The notes under the pieces: model-generated
Told to the model about the DNA's origin: nothing
What the model saw: only the letters and a program-made list of their open reading frames with translations
The model's database searches: none
NCBI RefSeq assembly: GCF_009758125.1
Contig: NZ_WRXO01000002.1
Span: 806,001 to 870,000 of the forward strand
Origin: Chitinophaga oryziterrae
Lineage (GTDB): Bacteria; Bacteroidota; Bacteroidia; Chitinophagales; Chitinophagaceae
DNA: 64,000 nt
Reading direction: 5' to 3'
Translations under genes and position numbers: made by a program
In this document: positions 54,501 to 62,997 of the stretch, one piece after another
Numbering within the stretch: the stretch's first letter is position 1
How the letters are laid out: the number at the start of each line of letters is the position of its first letter

Positions 54501-54910
54501 GCTTGTCGGATGCAGATATGGACATCGCTGCCAGGAGATTTAGTGAGAATGAACTGGAAGGGATCATGAACGGGAAAATGGACTTGTTCTTTGAACACAA
54601 GGGGAAGTATTATATCCTCGACTGGAAATCCAACTACCTGGGTAATACATTACCCGAATATGCACCGGAAGTATTGACAGCGGCAATGAATGAAAGCAAT
54701 TATCATCTGCAATATCTTATCTACACAGTAGCTGCGAAGAAATACCTGCAAACACGTTTACCTAACTTCAATTACGAAAAACAATTCGGTGGGGTCATCT
54801 ATCTTTTTGTAAGAGGCATGCGCAACGATAGTGATACAGGGATCTTTACCTGCAAACCTCCTCTCTCTAAAATACGACACTTGGAAAATATCCTGTCTGA
54901 TCTGGATTGA
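51509..54910 (+). CDS. recB: Exodeoxyribonuclease V beta subunit, RecB
   Basis: 1133 residues. Walker A ASAGTGKT (25-32), motif Ia TFTKAAVAELQERIR, motif II VFVDEFQDTD, QSIYAWRKAD, motif V VKIVTIHKSKGLEYN and motif VI RRLLYVAITRA. C-terminal RecB nuclease domain about 960-1133 with the catalytic residues in IMNGKMDLFF and LDWKSNYLG. 3'-to-5' helicase and the only nuclease of the complex. Ends the operon; a 12-bp hairpin at 54912 follows. Confidence 0.96.
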   Translation: MTEKNKYREFNAATVELQSSNLIEASAGTGKTYSIAILLLRLILEKKLSVKEILMVTFTKAAVAELQERIRLFIRNAYKASVGKEIRDDNIKKLVQQAVDNSDKATVRQQLKDAVLLLDEAAVLTIHSFCQQTLNEFAFETNQLFGAEMIQDIKPLVREEVQKFWRKHVTTIHTKLLKKLWEQGLRMEKMSEALDVHLSGKKYLGYDDNISYTMTATEQAKWEQELDALEQKEAAMKAAMVRYVTDNAAEITAYSQRNKHALTKAVPLLVTPQKFINFIAEKRDTKFVADVYKDLLERLDEIEQVAEESRKVTEVINRRLHCLAIKEVSAGVNDFKKRNNLLSYDDMIVNLHAALVKKDNPALSAALQHKYKAVFVDEFQDTDRLQYEIFEKAFGESTILFYIGDPKQSIYAWRKADIFTYFKARKKVEHVYSMNKNYRSSSSFIGAMNRFFLPSEGFDTFHFGGEQNAIDYIHVESPESNSKGFLFKDNEADVPISIFQFSNNKTLSKGIALQIADLLQNNAYSIGEKPGQRKVSPADIGILVRTGQQGRDVKAQLSLLGIPAVTIDDSKVLQSEQARQLLYLMEAMAAPDRSSINRAMLSSLTGLNMESILILDDEATLQLFTNYKNRWQKDGIYTALMDFVADFGIRNVLSQAHTENGERIISNFFQLIELVHQVQSRKNFSMAELISWVKRGIDGMATEGDEYEQRVESDEESVKIVTIHKSKGLEYNIVMAPYLDFVENTAIEFISFRDPDTGDYLGAERIRLSEEQMVVQRQQTEQENRRLLYVAITRAVYKCYIFKNTSGYNKASTLSTFLGAMNSTEPGLIKIEEEPPVAAPEGFKREKIPAMVAPAPVNFTLLQANWRKMSYTMLAAKHDRLPLGRATQQEDAYDTFIFYTLKRGAKTGNLLHYIFETISFSDDTRWDKVLNEAIRRFLPGQQEQYLPMLRQLLRHVFNTTIQVNGDEFPLSAVAWYKCIAEFEFDFPIGLFSPDVLNSLSDADMDIAARRFSENELEGIMNGKMDLFFEHKGKYYILDWKSNYLGNTLPEYAPEVLTAAMNESNYHLQYLIYTVAAKKYLQTRLPNFNYEKQFGGVIYLFVRGMRNDSDTGIFTCKPPLSKIRHLENILSDLD

Positions 54911-54911
54911 G

Positions 54912-54953
54912 CACTAAAACACGAGACGCTGTCAGGAGCCCCGTGTTTTAGTG
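54912..54953. terminator. Hairpin between recB and the hydroxylase gene
   Basis: Perfect 12-bp arms CACTAAAACACG / CGTGTTTTAGTG, 18-nt loop, between convergent genes. No long T-run, so it may be only a weak terminator. Confidence 0.45.
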
Positions 54954-54962
54954 TAATAATCT

Positions 54963-55883
54963 CTACACAATAGACTCCGTCAGGAGTCCCCTGTTTACTA
55001 TTTCTTTTTCCAATGGAACAGCGTCACCTACCATAGGCCCGTTCGGAGCCAGCTCACTTCCTTCTTTCCTGGATTTAAAGATAGGCCAGAGGAACTGAGC
55101 ATACCACTCTTCCTGTTTGTAATGTTTGATGCCATATCCGCTGGGATATTGACGGGTAATGATACCTGTCCCGAAAATAACATCCCATAAGAAAAACATG
55201 TTACCAAAGTTACCTTTGTAATGTCCTACGCCATCATCATCACTATCCGCATGATGCGCATGATGAGTAGCAGGGGTAGAAATAAATCTTTCCAGTACCC
55301 ATCCGGCCGGCTTTAACCACTTATTTGTATAAAAAGGCTTATCCCATTTAATACTGGAATGCGCCCCGGTTGTGATCAGTGCTTTTATACCTGTCACGAA
55401 TAATACCGGATAACCCAAACCCAGATATACCAATGTAGTGGTTAAATAAATCTGGGAGAAGAAGATCGTATAGATGATGTTCTGCCTGCTGGCCATTGCC
55501 ATACCCATGTAAGGAGCAGAGTGATGGGTACGGTGGAAACGCCACAGCCAGGGTAACTGGTGATGTAAGCGGTGATACCAGTATTGCGTAAGATCATCGC
55601 CTACGGCAATGATGGCAAAGCCCCACCAGAAAGGTACCCATGCAAAAATATTTTTAGCATTGGGTAAGAGGGTAGGTAACAGCAGTAATCCTACATATGC
55701 AATAAATGGCTTTACCACAATTTTAGGAACGACAAAACAAACGATATCCAGTATCCGTTCATTTTTCGTCCAGTGGTTCTCATACAGGCCGAATGCAAAT
55801 TCTGTGATGCCTATAAGCAGCATGATGACCGGTAATCCCCAGCCATTGAGATGCGTGAAAATCTGTTCAATATACTGTAGCAT
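54963..55883 (-). CDS. Sterol desaturase/fatty acid hydroxylase family di-iron membrane protein
   Basis: 306 residues with at least four membrane helices. Histidine clusters of the non-haem di-iron family: HRLHH (about 107-111), HRTHH (about 120-124) and HHAHH (about 212-216), with W-Y before the first. Such enzymes hydroxylate or desaturate fatty acids, sterols or carotenoid-like lipids at the membrane. It is the last gene of a minus-strand unit that starts with susC: susC, susD, sulfatase, two small membrane proteins, then this gene (10 bases behind the 53-residue one). The link to sulfatase is discussed as a finding. Confidence 0.88.
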   Translation of the reverse strand: MLQYIEQIFTHLNGWGLPVIMLLIGITEFAFGLYENHWTKNERILDIVCFVVPKIVVKPFIAYVGLLLLPTLLPNAKNIFAWVPFWWGFAIIAVGDDLTQYWYHRLHHQLPWLWRFHRTHHSAPYMGMAMASRQNIIYTIFFSQIYLTTTLVYLGLGYPVLFVTGIKALITTGAHSSIKWDKPFYTNKWLKPAGWVLERFISTPATHHAHHADSDDDGVGHYKGNFGNMFFLWDVIFGTGIITRQYPSGYGIKHYKQEEWYAQFLWPIFKSRKEGSELAPNGPMVGDAVPLEKEIVNRGLLTESIV

Positions 55884-55893
55884 ATAATCAGGT

Positions 55894-56055
55894 TTAGACG
55901 TTTTTATTTACGGTTGTAGCAGTGATTTTTTTCCAGGGCCGTTGTCCTGTTATTTTAAAAGACAGCAGCATTAATATTACAGGCAGCGCGTATAATACTA
56001 AACTGATCAGGACATCCCTGATAATCTTTTGTTGAGTCACTTTATCTGTTTTCAT
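55894..56055 (-). CDS. 53-residue single-helix membrane protein
   Basis: A frame is open from 56097, but MKTDKVTQQKIIRDVLISLV (ATG at 56055) is the likely start, 11 bases behind the preceding stop. One membrane helix about 13-32 (VLISLVLYALPVILMLLSF), basic C-terminus (GQRPWKKITATT). Unknown function. Between a 44-residue membrane ORF and the hydroxylase gene, so part of the same operon. Confidence 0.6.
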   Translation of the reverse strand: MKTDKVTQQKIIRDVLISLVLYALPVILMLLSFKITGQRPWKKITATTVNKNV

Positions 56056-56066
56056 ACAAAAGGTTT

Positions 56067-56201
56067 TTATTGTAAAAAGAACTTTTGGACCAGCCACAAT
56101 GCTCCGCCGATAACAAATAGCGGAACAAGGAAAATGATAATGCCGATGAGGACTTTTCTTATCAGCAATAGAATATCCTGTAGTATCATGATCAGTATCA
56201 T
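56067..56201 (-). CDS. 44-residue single-helix membrane protein, overlapping the sulfatase stop
   Basis: Starts MILIMILQDILLLIRKVLIG and ends ALWLVQKFFLQ. Its ATG overlaps the sulfatase stop in the classic ATGA arrangement (56198-56201), which couples translation. One long hydrophobic helix about 18-37 with charged flanks (RK before, K after). Stop at 56067, 11 bases before the next gene. Together these arguments make it a real small gene, although too short for most gene finders. Unknown function. Confidence 0.6.
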   Translation of the reverse strand: MILIMILQDILLLIRKVLIGIIIFLVPLFVIGGALWLVQKFFLQ

Positions 56202-58048
56202 TTAGGTCTTAAGAGAAGCAATGATTTCCGGGAATTGATCGTTCGTCCTTTAAATACATCTTCCCAGTCGATGAAAGGATAGATGTTATATTTCTTCGCA
56301 TCATCCTCGAATAATTGTTTTAATTCCGCCAGTTTTTCCGGGTATTTCTTCGCCAGGTTTACACGTTCATTAAAGTCTTCATTCAGGTTGTAGAGTTCCC
56401 AGTCGTCTTTATCGTAATCCCTTGTAACAGCAGGTCTGGTATTGGCAGAGTCTGCGAAGTCGTTCAGGTCAAAATAATCCGGATGATGGGCAGCGCCTGC
56501 TTTCCAGCCATCTTTATAAATAGCTCTTGAACCGAAAATGTAGTAGTACTGTTGTGTATGACGGGAAGGAGCGCTGGCATTATCAAAAGCATATACCAGC
56601 GAGGTACCCTGTAAGCTATCCTGTTTGATCCCTTTGATCGTTTCCGGGAATGGAATGCCGATAAATTCCAAAGTAGTAGGCAGGAGGTCGATAACGTGGC
56701 CGTATTGGTTACGGATACCACCTTTATCTTTAATCCCTTTAGGATAGAAAACGATTAAAGGATTGTGTGTACCGCCTTCGGAGTTAGCATCCTGTTTCCA
56801 GTATTTGAATGGTGTGTTGGCAGCCTGTGCCCAACCCACGGGATAGTTGGCATCGGAAGCCGGTGTACCTATTTCTTCCAGGTGTTCTTCATTGTATTTC
56901 TCTGCCTGGGCACGGGTAAGTGTTTTATTCCTTCTGGGGGAATATTTATACTCTACCACACCTTCCTGAGAACCTTCTTTGCTGGCGCCATTATCACCAA
57001 TAACTACAAAGATCAGGGTATTATCCAGCTGGTTAATTTCTTTCAGGTGATTCACCACCCTGCTCACCTGGTAATCGGTGTAAGTCAGGTAGGCGGCATA
57101 TACCTCAAAGAAACGGGCGTATAACTTCTTCTGACCGGGAGTAAGTGTATTCCAGGCGGCTATATTAGGATTACGTTCCGGCAGTTTTGCATAGGCAGGA
57201 ATGATGCCCAGCTTCTTCTGATTGGCAAATACTTTCTCTCTGAAGGCGTCCCATCCATAATCGAATTGCCCTTTGTAGAGGTCTTTCCATTCAGCAGGTA
57301 CCTGGTGAGGAGCATGTGTAGCGCCGGGTGCATAATAGAGGAAGAAAGGTTTATCGGGAGCCGCCTTTTTTTGTCTGTCTATATAACTGATGGCTTTGTC
57401 TGTAATTTGTTCACTCAGGTGTCTGCCGTCAGGTTTAACGTGTGCGTTATCCTCAACCAGGGCAGGTCTGTACTGATCTGTTTCAGAGCCCAGGAACCCG
57501 AAGAAATGTTCGAATCCTTTACCGGAAGGCCAGCGGTCGAACGGACCGGCATCTGTGCTGTCCTCATCCGGAGTAACACCGTATTTACCCACTGCAAAGG
57601 TGTTGTAGCCATCTTCTTTCAGGATCTCTGCAATGGTGCCTTTACTGGCAGGTATGCGTCCATCATAGCCAGGAAAACCCGCAGAGGAGAAGTCGTGCGC
57701 AAAACCACCCATATGCACGGAGTGATGATTTCTTCCGGTCAGCAACGCTGCCCGGGTAGGCGCGCAGATGGCGGTCGTGTGGAAATTGGTGAAGCGGAGA
57801 CCATTGTTAGCCAGGCTATCGAAGGTTGGCGTAGGAATGATACCACCAAAAGTACTGCTGGCGCCAAAGCCTACATCATCTATTAAGATCCAGATGACAT
57901 TGGGCGCGTTTTTAGGTGGCGCAGGAGGCGCCGGCCACCATTCTCTGGACTCGGCAAAGGTCCTGCCAACCTTGCCCTGGTAAGGCTCTTGTGCGTATGT
58001 GGCGATGCTGCCCGCTAATAGCATAAATATAAAAATCGAACGTTTCAT
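56198..58048 (-). CDS. Secreted type I sulfatase (arylsulfatase family)
   Basis: 616 residues; signal peptide about 1-19 (ends Y-A-Q). Formylglycine motif CAPTRAALLTGR with Cys95, metal-binding DD in IWILIDDVGFG (about 57-58), VGKYG with Lys of the active site, and NGASKEGSQEG and GWKAGAAHH later on. Cys in position one means the anaerobic or aerobic formylglycine enzyme is needed. Releases sulfate from aryl or carbohydrate sulfates in the periplasm; the long form (over 600 residues) is the arylsulfatase-A-like group. 31 bases behind susD and 4-base overlap with the next ORF. Confidence 0.93.
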   Translation of the reverse strand: MKRSIFIFMLLAGSIATYAQEPYQGKVGRTFAESREWWPAPPAPPKNAPNVIWILIDDVGFGASSTFGGIIPTPTFDSLANNGLRFTNFHTTAICAPTRAALLTGRNHHSVHMGGFAHDFSSAGFPGYDGRIPASKGTIAEILKEDGYNTFAVGKYGVTPDEDSTDAGPFDRWPSGKGFEHFFGFLGSETDQYRPALVEDNAHVKPDGRHLSEQITDKAISYIDRQKKAAPDKPFFLYYAPGATHAPHQVPAEWKDLYKGQFDYGWDAFREKVFANQKKLGIIPAYAKLPERNPNIAAWNTLTPGQKKLYARFFEVYAAYLTYTDYQVSRVVNHLKEINQLDNTLIFVVIGDNGASKEGSQEGVVEYKYSPRRNKTLTRAQAEKYNEEHLEEIGTPASDANYPVGWAQAANTPFKYWKQDANSEGGTHNPLIVFYPKGIKDKGGIRNQYGHVIDLLPTTLEFIGIPFPETIKGIKQDSLQGTSLVYAFDNASAPSRHTQQYYYIFGSRAIYKDGWKAGAAHHPDYFDLNDFADSANTRPAVTRDYDKDDWELYNLNEDFNERVNLAKKYPEKLAELKQLFEDDAKKYNIYPFIDWEDVFKGRTINSRKSLLLLRPK

Positions 58049-58079
58049 TAGAGTGTTTTATATAAATGATGAGAATTAT

Positions 58080-59528
58080 TTACCAGCCTGGATTTTGTGT
58101 GAGTTCACTATTGATATCCCTTTCGGACTGAGGGATAGGGAACAGGGTATCTTTCACAGCAGCTCCTGTTTTATCAGGGAACTTTTTCAACGCATCATAT
58201 AAGTAAGTACCACCTCTGCGTGCTAAATCAAACCAGCGCATCCCTTCCTGTATAAACTCTTTCCTTCTTTCCAGGAATACGGAGTCGCGGAAATCTGCCT
58301 GGTTTAAACCTGTTGTCAGGTCTGCAATGCCAGCGCGGCTTCTTACCCTGTTAATAGCAGCATAAGCGTCTGCTGTAGGAGCGCCATTGATTTCATTCAG
58401 CACTTCTGCATCCAGTAATAAAATATCAGCATACCTTATTACAGGGAAGTTGATACCGCTTTGTGCCTGGTTGGTAAGCGGTGAAATGGAGTAATCAATA
58501 AATTTGGCAAATCGTGCAGGTGTAAACGTTACATATTTCCCGGTAGCTGCATTATAGAGACTTGTAAAGAAGGTGACATTCCTGCGGGTATCATTCGCTG
58601 CAAACAACTGGTACAGGGTAGAATCGGCCGGTTGATCTCCGGGATATACCGCAGTATTAAAAGAAGAGAAATCGCCACTGCTTAAATTCTGTGTGCTGTT
58701 CTTGGCACCGAGGTTAGTACCAAACTGTACGGAGAAAATATGTTCTTTCCCGTTTTTGGTAGCCTGCTGAAAAGCATCTAAATAATTACTGAACAGGTCA
58801 TAGCCATATCCGCCATTGATCACCGTGTTTAGTTCTGTCAATGCCTTCGCCCACTCTCTTCTTGTTACATATACCTTTGCCAGTAACGCATGTGCAGCAC
58901 CACTGGTAGCCCTGCCTGTATTCGCACCGGAATAGGTAGCTGGTAATAAGGTAGCATCGGTAAGGTCAGCAATGATCTGAGCATAGATGCTGTCTTTGGG
59001 TGCTCTTGTTACTTTCTGTTTACTTACATCAATACTGGTAGGGTCATGTAAGATTAAAGGAGCCTCTCCCCAGAAACGTACAATATTGAAATACAGTAAT
59101 GCCCTTATGAATTTAGATTCACGTATCAGGCGACTGCGAAGCGTTGTATCAAAATTGATATTCGGGATATTGTCTATCGCCACATTCGCCCTGCTGATAC
59201 CGAAGTAGTGCTGTTGCCAGTTCTTCTTGATCCTGTCATTTGCAGGTACATAGGTAGCTGTACCCAACGCTCTTACGTCCGTATTGGTATTCGAAGGACT
59301 GAATATCTGATCATCGCTGCCATTGCCGGTCATCAGATTCAGGTTTCTGCCGTACATGGGAAAATCCCCGGCAGCATCTGTATTCAGTGTACTGTAAATA
59401 GCTGATACCGCAGAAATAGCATCAGATTGTGTTTTATAGAACTGGGATACTGTAATGATAGCATCAGGATTCTCGTCCAGCTTATTGCAGGATACGAACA
59501 GTAATAATAATATTGATAATTTTTTCAT
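58080..59528 (-). CDS. SusD/RagB outer membrane lipoprotein
   Basis: 482 residues. Lipoprotein signal LSILLLLFVSC then NKLDENPDAIIT, the common SusD start. Body with SKFIRALLYFNIVRFWGEAPLI around residues 135-160 and the late block FLERRKEFIQEGMRWFDLARRG. Forms a surface binding lid over the SusC encoded 11 bases upstream, presumably for a sulfated ligand given the neighbour. Confidence 0.93.
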   Translation of the reverse strand: MKKLSILLLLFVSCNKLDENPDAIITVSQFYKTQSDAISAVSAIYSTLNTDAAGDFPMYGRNLNLMTGNGSDDQIFSPSNTNTDVRALGTATYVPANDRIKKNWQQHYFGISRANVAIDNIPNINFDTTLRSRLIRESKFIRALLYFNIVRFWGEAPLILHDPTSIDVSKQKVTRAPKDSIYAQIIADLTDATLLPATYSGANTGRATSGAAHALLAKVYVTRREWAKALTELNTVINGGYGYDLFSNYLDAFQQATKNGKEHIFSVQFGTNLGAKNSTQNLSSGDFSSFNTAVYPGDQPADSTLYQLFAANDTRRNVTFFTSLYNAATGKYVTFTPARFAKFIDYSISPLTNQAQSGINFPVIRYADILLLDAEVLNEINGAPTADAYAAINRVRSRAGIADLTTGLNQADFRDSVFLERRKEFIQEGMRWFDLARRGGTYLYDALKKFPDKTGAAVKDTLFPIPQSERDINSELTQNPGW

Positions 59529-59539
59529 CGTACTAAGTT

Positions 59540-62500
59540 TTAGAAAGTGATGTTTAAGCCAGCCAGGAGGGTTTTAGTGCTTGGATAAGCGCCATAGTCT
59601 ATACCCTGTTTGGTATTATCACTGTCAAAGAAATTCACTTCAGGATCTAAGCCTGTGTATTTCGTCCAGGTAAGGATATTCTGTGCCGTTACATATAAGC
59701 GCAGTTGTTTGATATGTATTTTTTCAAGCGCAGCTCTGGAGAATGTATAACCCAGCGAAAGGTTCTTCAGTTTTACATAAGAGCCATCTTCTATATACCT
59801 GTCTGTTACCTGAGCAACAGGAGCATTGGTCGCCTTTGCTACTGTACCATTGGGATTGGTCGCGCTGTACCTGTCTAACAAAGTAGCGGAAGCATTCAGA
59901 GAAAGGGTAGGGATTTCCAGTTTCTGTTGCAGGAAGTTGAATATTTTGTTCCCGTAAGAACCCTGGAAGAGGAAAGTAAGGTCGAAGCCTTTATAGTTGA
60001 TAGTGTTGGACAAACCGAAGGTAAATTTAGGTTGTGCAGTACCGAGGTTGTGTTTGTCTGCAGTGGAGATAACGCCATCTCCGTTGGTATCCACATATTT
60101 CGTATCTCCTACCTGTTGGGATACACCGGTTAAGGTAGGTACGCCTTTGGAAACATCTGTGCTGGTGAGTAATCCGTTGGTATTATATCCCCAGAAACTT
60201 CCAACAGGCAATCCTACTTTTACTATCACAGGAGATACATAGCCGGTAGGCGCTAATGGGAAGTAATAATCTGTACCTGCACCAAGGCTCAGGATTTTAT
60301 TCCTGTTAGCTGCGAAAGTGAGTGTAGTCTTCCAGGTGAGTTGATCATTTTTGATATTATCCGAAGTGATGCTCAGTTCAATCCCTTTATTTTCTACGCT
60401 GCCCACATTCTGTAATACACTGGAATAACCGGTGTAAAGAGGGAAAGGTACATTGAGGAGCAGGTCTGTTGTCTTTTTATAATAAGCATCAAATGTTACA
60501 TTGATACGACTGCTCAGCAAACCGAAATCCACCCCTGCATTATATTGCGTAGTAGTTTCCCATTTCAGGTCGGGGTTAGCGATCTGAGTAGGAGCAATAC
60601 CTGTTACCAGTGTATTGTTGAAATAATAGTTGGTAGGAGACAGGGCCGCTAATGAACTGTAAGGAGGTACTTCCGAATTACCTGTTCTGCCAGCAGATAA
60701 TCTTACTTTAAGATCGGTCAGTGTAGGGCCCCATTGTTTGGCAAAGTCTTCTTTACCTGCATTCCAGGATACACCCAGGGAAGGGAAATAGCCCCAGCGG
60801 TTGTTGGCGCCCAGTTTGGAAGAACCATCCGCACGTACTGATAATGTAACGTTGTATTTATGCAGATAGGAATAATTCGCCCTTGCCAGGTAAGAATTTA
60901 ATGAAGACTGATGCGCGTCTGAAACAGATAATACCGCTGTGCCTGCATAATTCAGATTATTGAAAGAGGTAAGGTCGTTAGGGAATTTCTGTGCACTGGC
61001 CACTGCAGACTCATCTTTCTGGTGTTGCATGGTATAACCAGCCAGCAGGTTTAAAAAATGTTTATTCTCAAACGTATGATCATAAGTAAGTGTATTCTCA
61101 TTGATCCATGTTGTAGCTGTCAGATTACCCACTGATGCATATCCACCTGAGGAATAACCGGTACCGCTGCCGCCGGGAGAACCTGCATAACTGGGAGAAT
61201 AATAGTTCTGTTTTGTATTGATCAGGTCTGCCCCGCCGGTTACTTTTAAAGTAAGGTCTTTGAGCAGTTTATACTCCAGAGAAGCATTACCCAGTATCCT
61301 TCTTAAATAGGTACGGTTGATGGTAGAAACGATATCCTGTATAGGATTGGTAGGATTGGCAGAATAGGGGCTGGTAGTATTATAGCTACCATCCGCATTT
61401 TTTATTTTAGCCACCGGAGACACCTGTAACAGGTTGGCGAAAGCTGTATTCTGGAAGTTGATACTGTTGTAGGAATTACCGTAAAGTTTATCTTCTATAG
61501 ACTGACTGCCAAAAACGTTTGTGGAGATTTTTAAGCGTTCGGAAACACTTCTCTCATAATTGACCCTGGCCGAATATCTTTTGAAACCGGTGTTTAAAAT
61601 AATCCCGTCCTGGTTGAAGTAGTTACCGGAAACGAGGTATCTGGATTTCTCATCACCCCCTGAAAAAGATAATTCATGGTTTTGTACCGCTGCTTTGCGG
61701 ATAGCCGCGTTTTGCCAGTCGGACCCTTCACCCAGTGCCGCCAGTGCAGAATCGCTGTATGTTTTGGCGCTACCTGTACTGGTATTGATATCGTTGATGA
61801 GAGAACCCCACTGGGTAGCATTGAGTAATTTAAGTGTTTTGCTCACCTGCTGAGTACCCGCATACATGCTGTAGCTCACCTCATCATGTCCTCTTCTGCC
61901 TCTTTTGGTGGTGATAATGATGACCCCGTTTGCTCCCCTGGAGCCATAAATGGCAGTCGCAGAAGCGTCTTTTAATACCTCTATAGACTCTATATCGCTT
62001 GGGTTGATGGTAGAGAGCGCATTTACACCACCCCCGTTGGAAGCGCCTGTATTTGCATAATCGTTGTTATTGTAGATAATAAAGCCATCTATCACGTACA
62101 ACGGCGCATTTCCGAAGCTGATAGAGTTGCCGCCGCGCACCCTGATAGTAGCGGTACTGCCGGGCTGTCCGGAGCTTTGCGTCACTGCTATCCCGGGCAC
62201 AGTGCCTTGCAGCAGGTTATCAAAAGAAGCAGCAGGCTGTGCCAGTAAGGTTTTTGGGATACTGGCCACAGAGCCGGTGATGTCGCTTTTACGCTGGGTA
62301 CCATATCCTACCACTACTACTTCATTCAGCTGACTTTCATTTTCCACCAGGGATATCTGGAGGGGAGAGCTGGTAGCTTCTATTTCCTGTTTCTTATATC
62401 CTATGTAAACAGCTTCGAGTATATAGGGTAATTTCTGGCCTGTTTTGAAAAAGAATTTGCCTTTTGTATCTGTAAGTACCTGGTTGGTTGTCCCTTTAAT

Positions 62501-62656
62501 TCTCACCAGGGCCCCTATGAGCGGGGTTTGTGTTTTGCTGTCAATGACTGTACCGGTAAGTGTTGAATTGATTACAGGATCTGAAACGGATTGTGCCAAA
62601 AGCGTTGCCGGTGCTATCCCTGATAACCAGGAGACCAGCAAGAGAACTTTTTTCAT
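59540..62656 (-). CDS. SusC/RagA TonB-linked outer membrane protein without STN domain
   Basis: 1038 residues; signal peptide about 1-22. CarboxypepD_reg-like domain about 30-112 (LTGTVIDSKTQTPLIGALVRI), plug about 115-235 (SDITGSVASIPKTLLAQPAA ... VLKDASATAIYGSRGANGV), then the barrel, ending in LLAGLNITF. No STN domain and no sigma/FecR pair next to it, so its control must differ from that of the first SusC (8198). Partner of the SusD, sulfatase and downstream hydroxylase. Confidence 0.95.
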   Translation of the reverse strand: MKKVLLLVSWLSGIAPATLLAQSVSDPVINSTLTGTVIDSKTQTPLIGALVRIKGTTNQVLTDTKGKFFFKTGQKLPYILEAVYIGYKKQEIEATSSPLQISLVENESQLNEVVVVGYGTQRKSDITGSVASIPKTLLAQPAASFDNLLQGTVPGIAVTQSSGQPGSTATIRVRGGNSISFGNAPLYVIDGFIIYNNNDYANTGASNGGGVNALSTINPSDIESIEVLKDASATAIYGSRGANGVIIITTKRGRRGHDEVSYSMYAGTQQVSKTLKLLNATQWGSLINDINTSTGSAKTYSDSALAALGEGSDWQNAAIRKAAVQNHELSFSGGDEKSRYLVSGNYFNQDGIILNTGFKRYSARVNYERSVSERLKISTNVFGSQSIEDKLYGNSYNSINFQNTAFANLLQVSPVAKIKNADGSYNTTSPYSANPTNPIQDIVSTINRTYLRRILGNASLEYKLLKDLTLKVTGGADLINTKQNYYSPSYAGSPGGSGTGYSSGGYASVGNLTATTWINENTLTYDHTFENKHFLNLLAGYTMQHQKDESAVASAQKFPNDLTSFNNLNYAGTAVLSVSDAHQSSLNSYLARANYSYLHKYNVTLSVRADGSSKLGANNRWGYFPSLGVSWNAGKEDFAKQWGPTLTDLKVRLSAGRTGNSEVPPYSSLAALSPTNYYFNNTLVTGIAPTQIANPDLKWETTTQYNAGVDFGLLSSRINVTFDAYYKKTTDLLLNVPFPLYTGYSSVLQNVGSVENKGIELSITSDNIKNDQLTWKTTLTFAANRNKILSLGAGTDYYFPLAPTGYVSPVIVKVGLPVGSFWGYNTNGLLTSTDVSKGVPTLTGVSQQVGDTKYVDTNGDGVISTADKHNLGTAQPKFTFGLSNTINYKGFDLTFLFQGSYGNKIFNFLQQKLEIPTLSLNASATLLDRYSATNPNGTVAKATNAPVAQVTDRYIEDGSYVKLKNLSLGYTFSRAALEKIHIKQLRLYVTAQNILTWTKYTGLDPEVNFFDSDNTKQGIDYGAYPSTKTLLAGLNITF

Positions 62657-62664
62657 TAAATTTG
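62657..62664 (+). promoter_or_regulatory. Candidate -7 box TAAATTTG on the strand opposite susC
   Basis: Exact TAnnTTTG match pointing away from susC and abutting its start codon; start of transcription would be near 62671. No -33 TTG is visible. Part of the antisense RNA proposal. Confidence 0.3.
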
Positions 62665-62670
62665 TAATTA

Positions 62671-62780
62671 GTGATTAGACAATAAGATGCCCTTCGGCGA
62701 TTTGTTTCGCTGATCCGGCATTTCCAAGCTTGTTTTAGTCCGGCCGGAACTGTTCCCGCAGCTCCGGCCATCTTTTTTTT
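62671..62780 (+). ncRNA. Candidate antisense sRNA across the susC leader
   Basis: A plus-strand transcript starting behind the -7 box and ending at the intrinsic terminator (62742-62780) would be about 110 nt and fully complementary to the susC 5' leader. Antisense sRNAs beside susC are known in Bacteroides (DonS type). Supported only by the two signals; no ORF inside. Confidence 0.3.
62742..62780 (+). terminator. Plus-strand intrinsic terminator in the susC leader
   Basis: GGCCGGA / TCCGGCC stem (7 bp) with an inner CTG/CAG extension, followed by T8. No plus-strand gene ends here, which is what makes it notable. Confidence 0.6.
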
Positions 62781-62892
62781 GCACTCTCTGATTGTTTAGG
62801 GAGCGCCGCGATTATTCACATTTCTTTTTTCTGATAACATACGTTTGGTTTATCAATAATATATTGAAAACAATTTGCTGATTTAAGTCTTG

Positions 62893-62997
62893 ATGTGGAA
62901 GATGGAATGGAACATTCCGGGAAAAGCGTCAGTATTAACAGCAACAACAACTGTCTGCTGTAGCATTACAGCCGTATTGTTTCTGATTAATGGTTGA
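62893..62997 (+). CDS. Candidate 34-residue membrane peptide
   Basis: MWKMEWNIPGKASVLTATTT, then a hydrophobic stretch with a Cys pair (VCCSITAVLFLING) and stop. Could be one membrane-spanning peptide; length allows chance. Confidence 0.2.
   Translation: MWKMEWNIPGKASVLTATTTVCCSITAVLFLING

Noticed and set aside
57266..57886. 206-codon plus-strand frame inside the sulfatase gene
   Set aside because: Antisense to a well-recognised sulfatase with intact motifs; residues are Cys/Phe/Val-rich as expected of a shadow frame.
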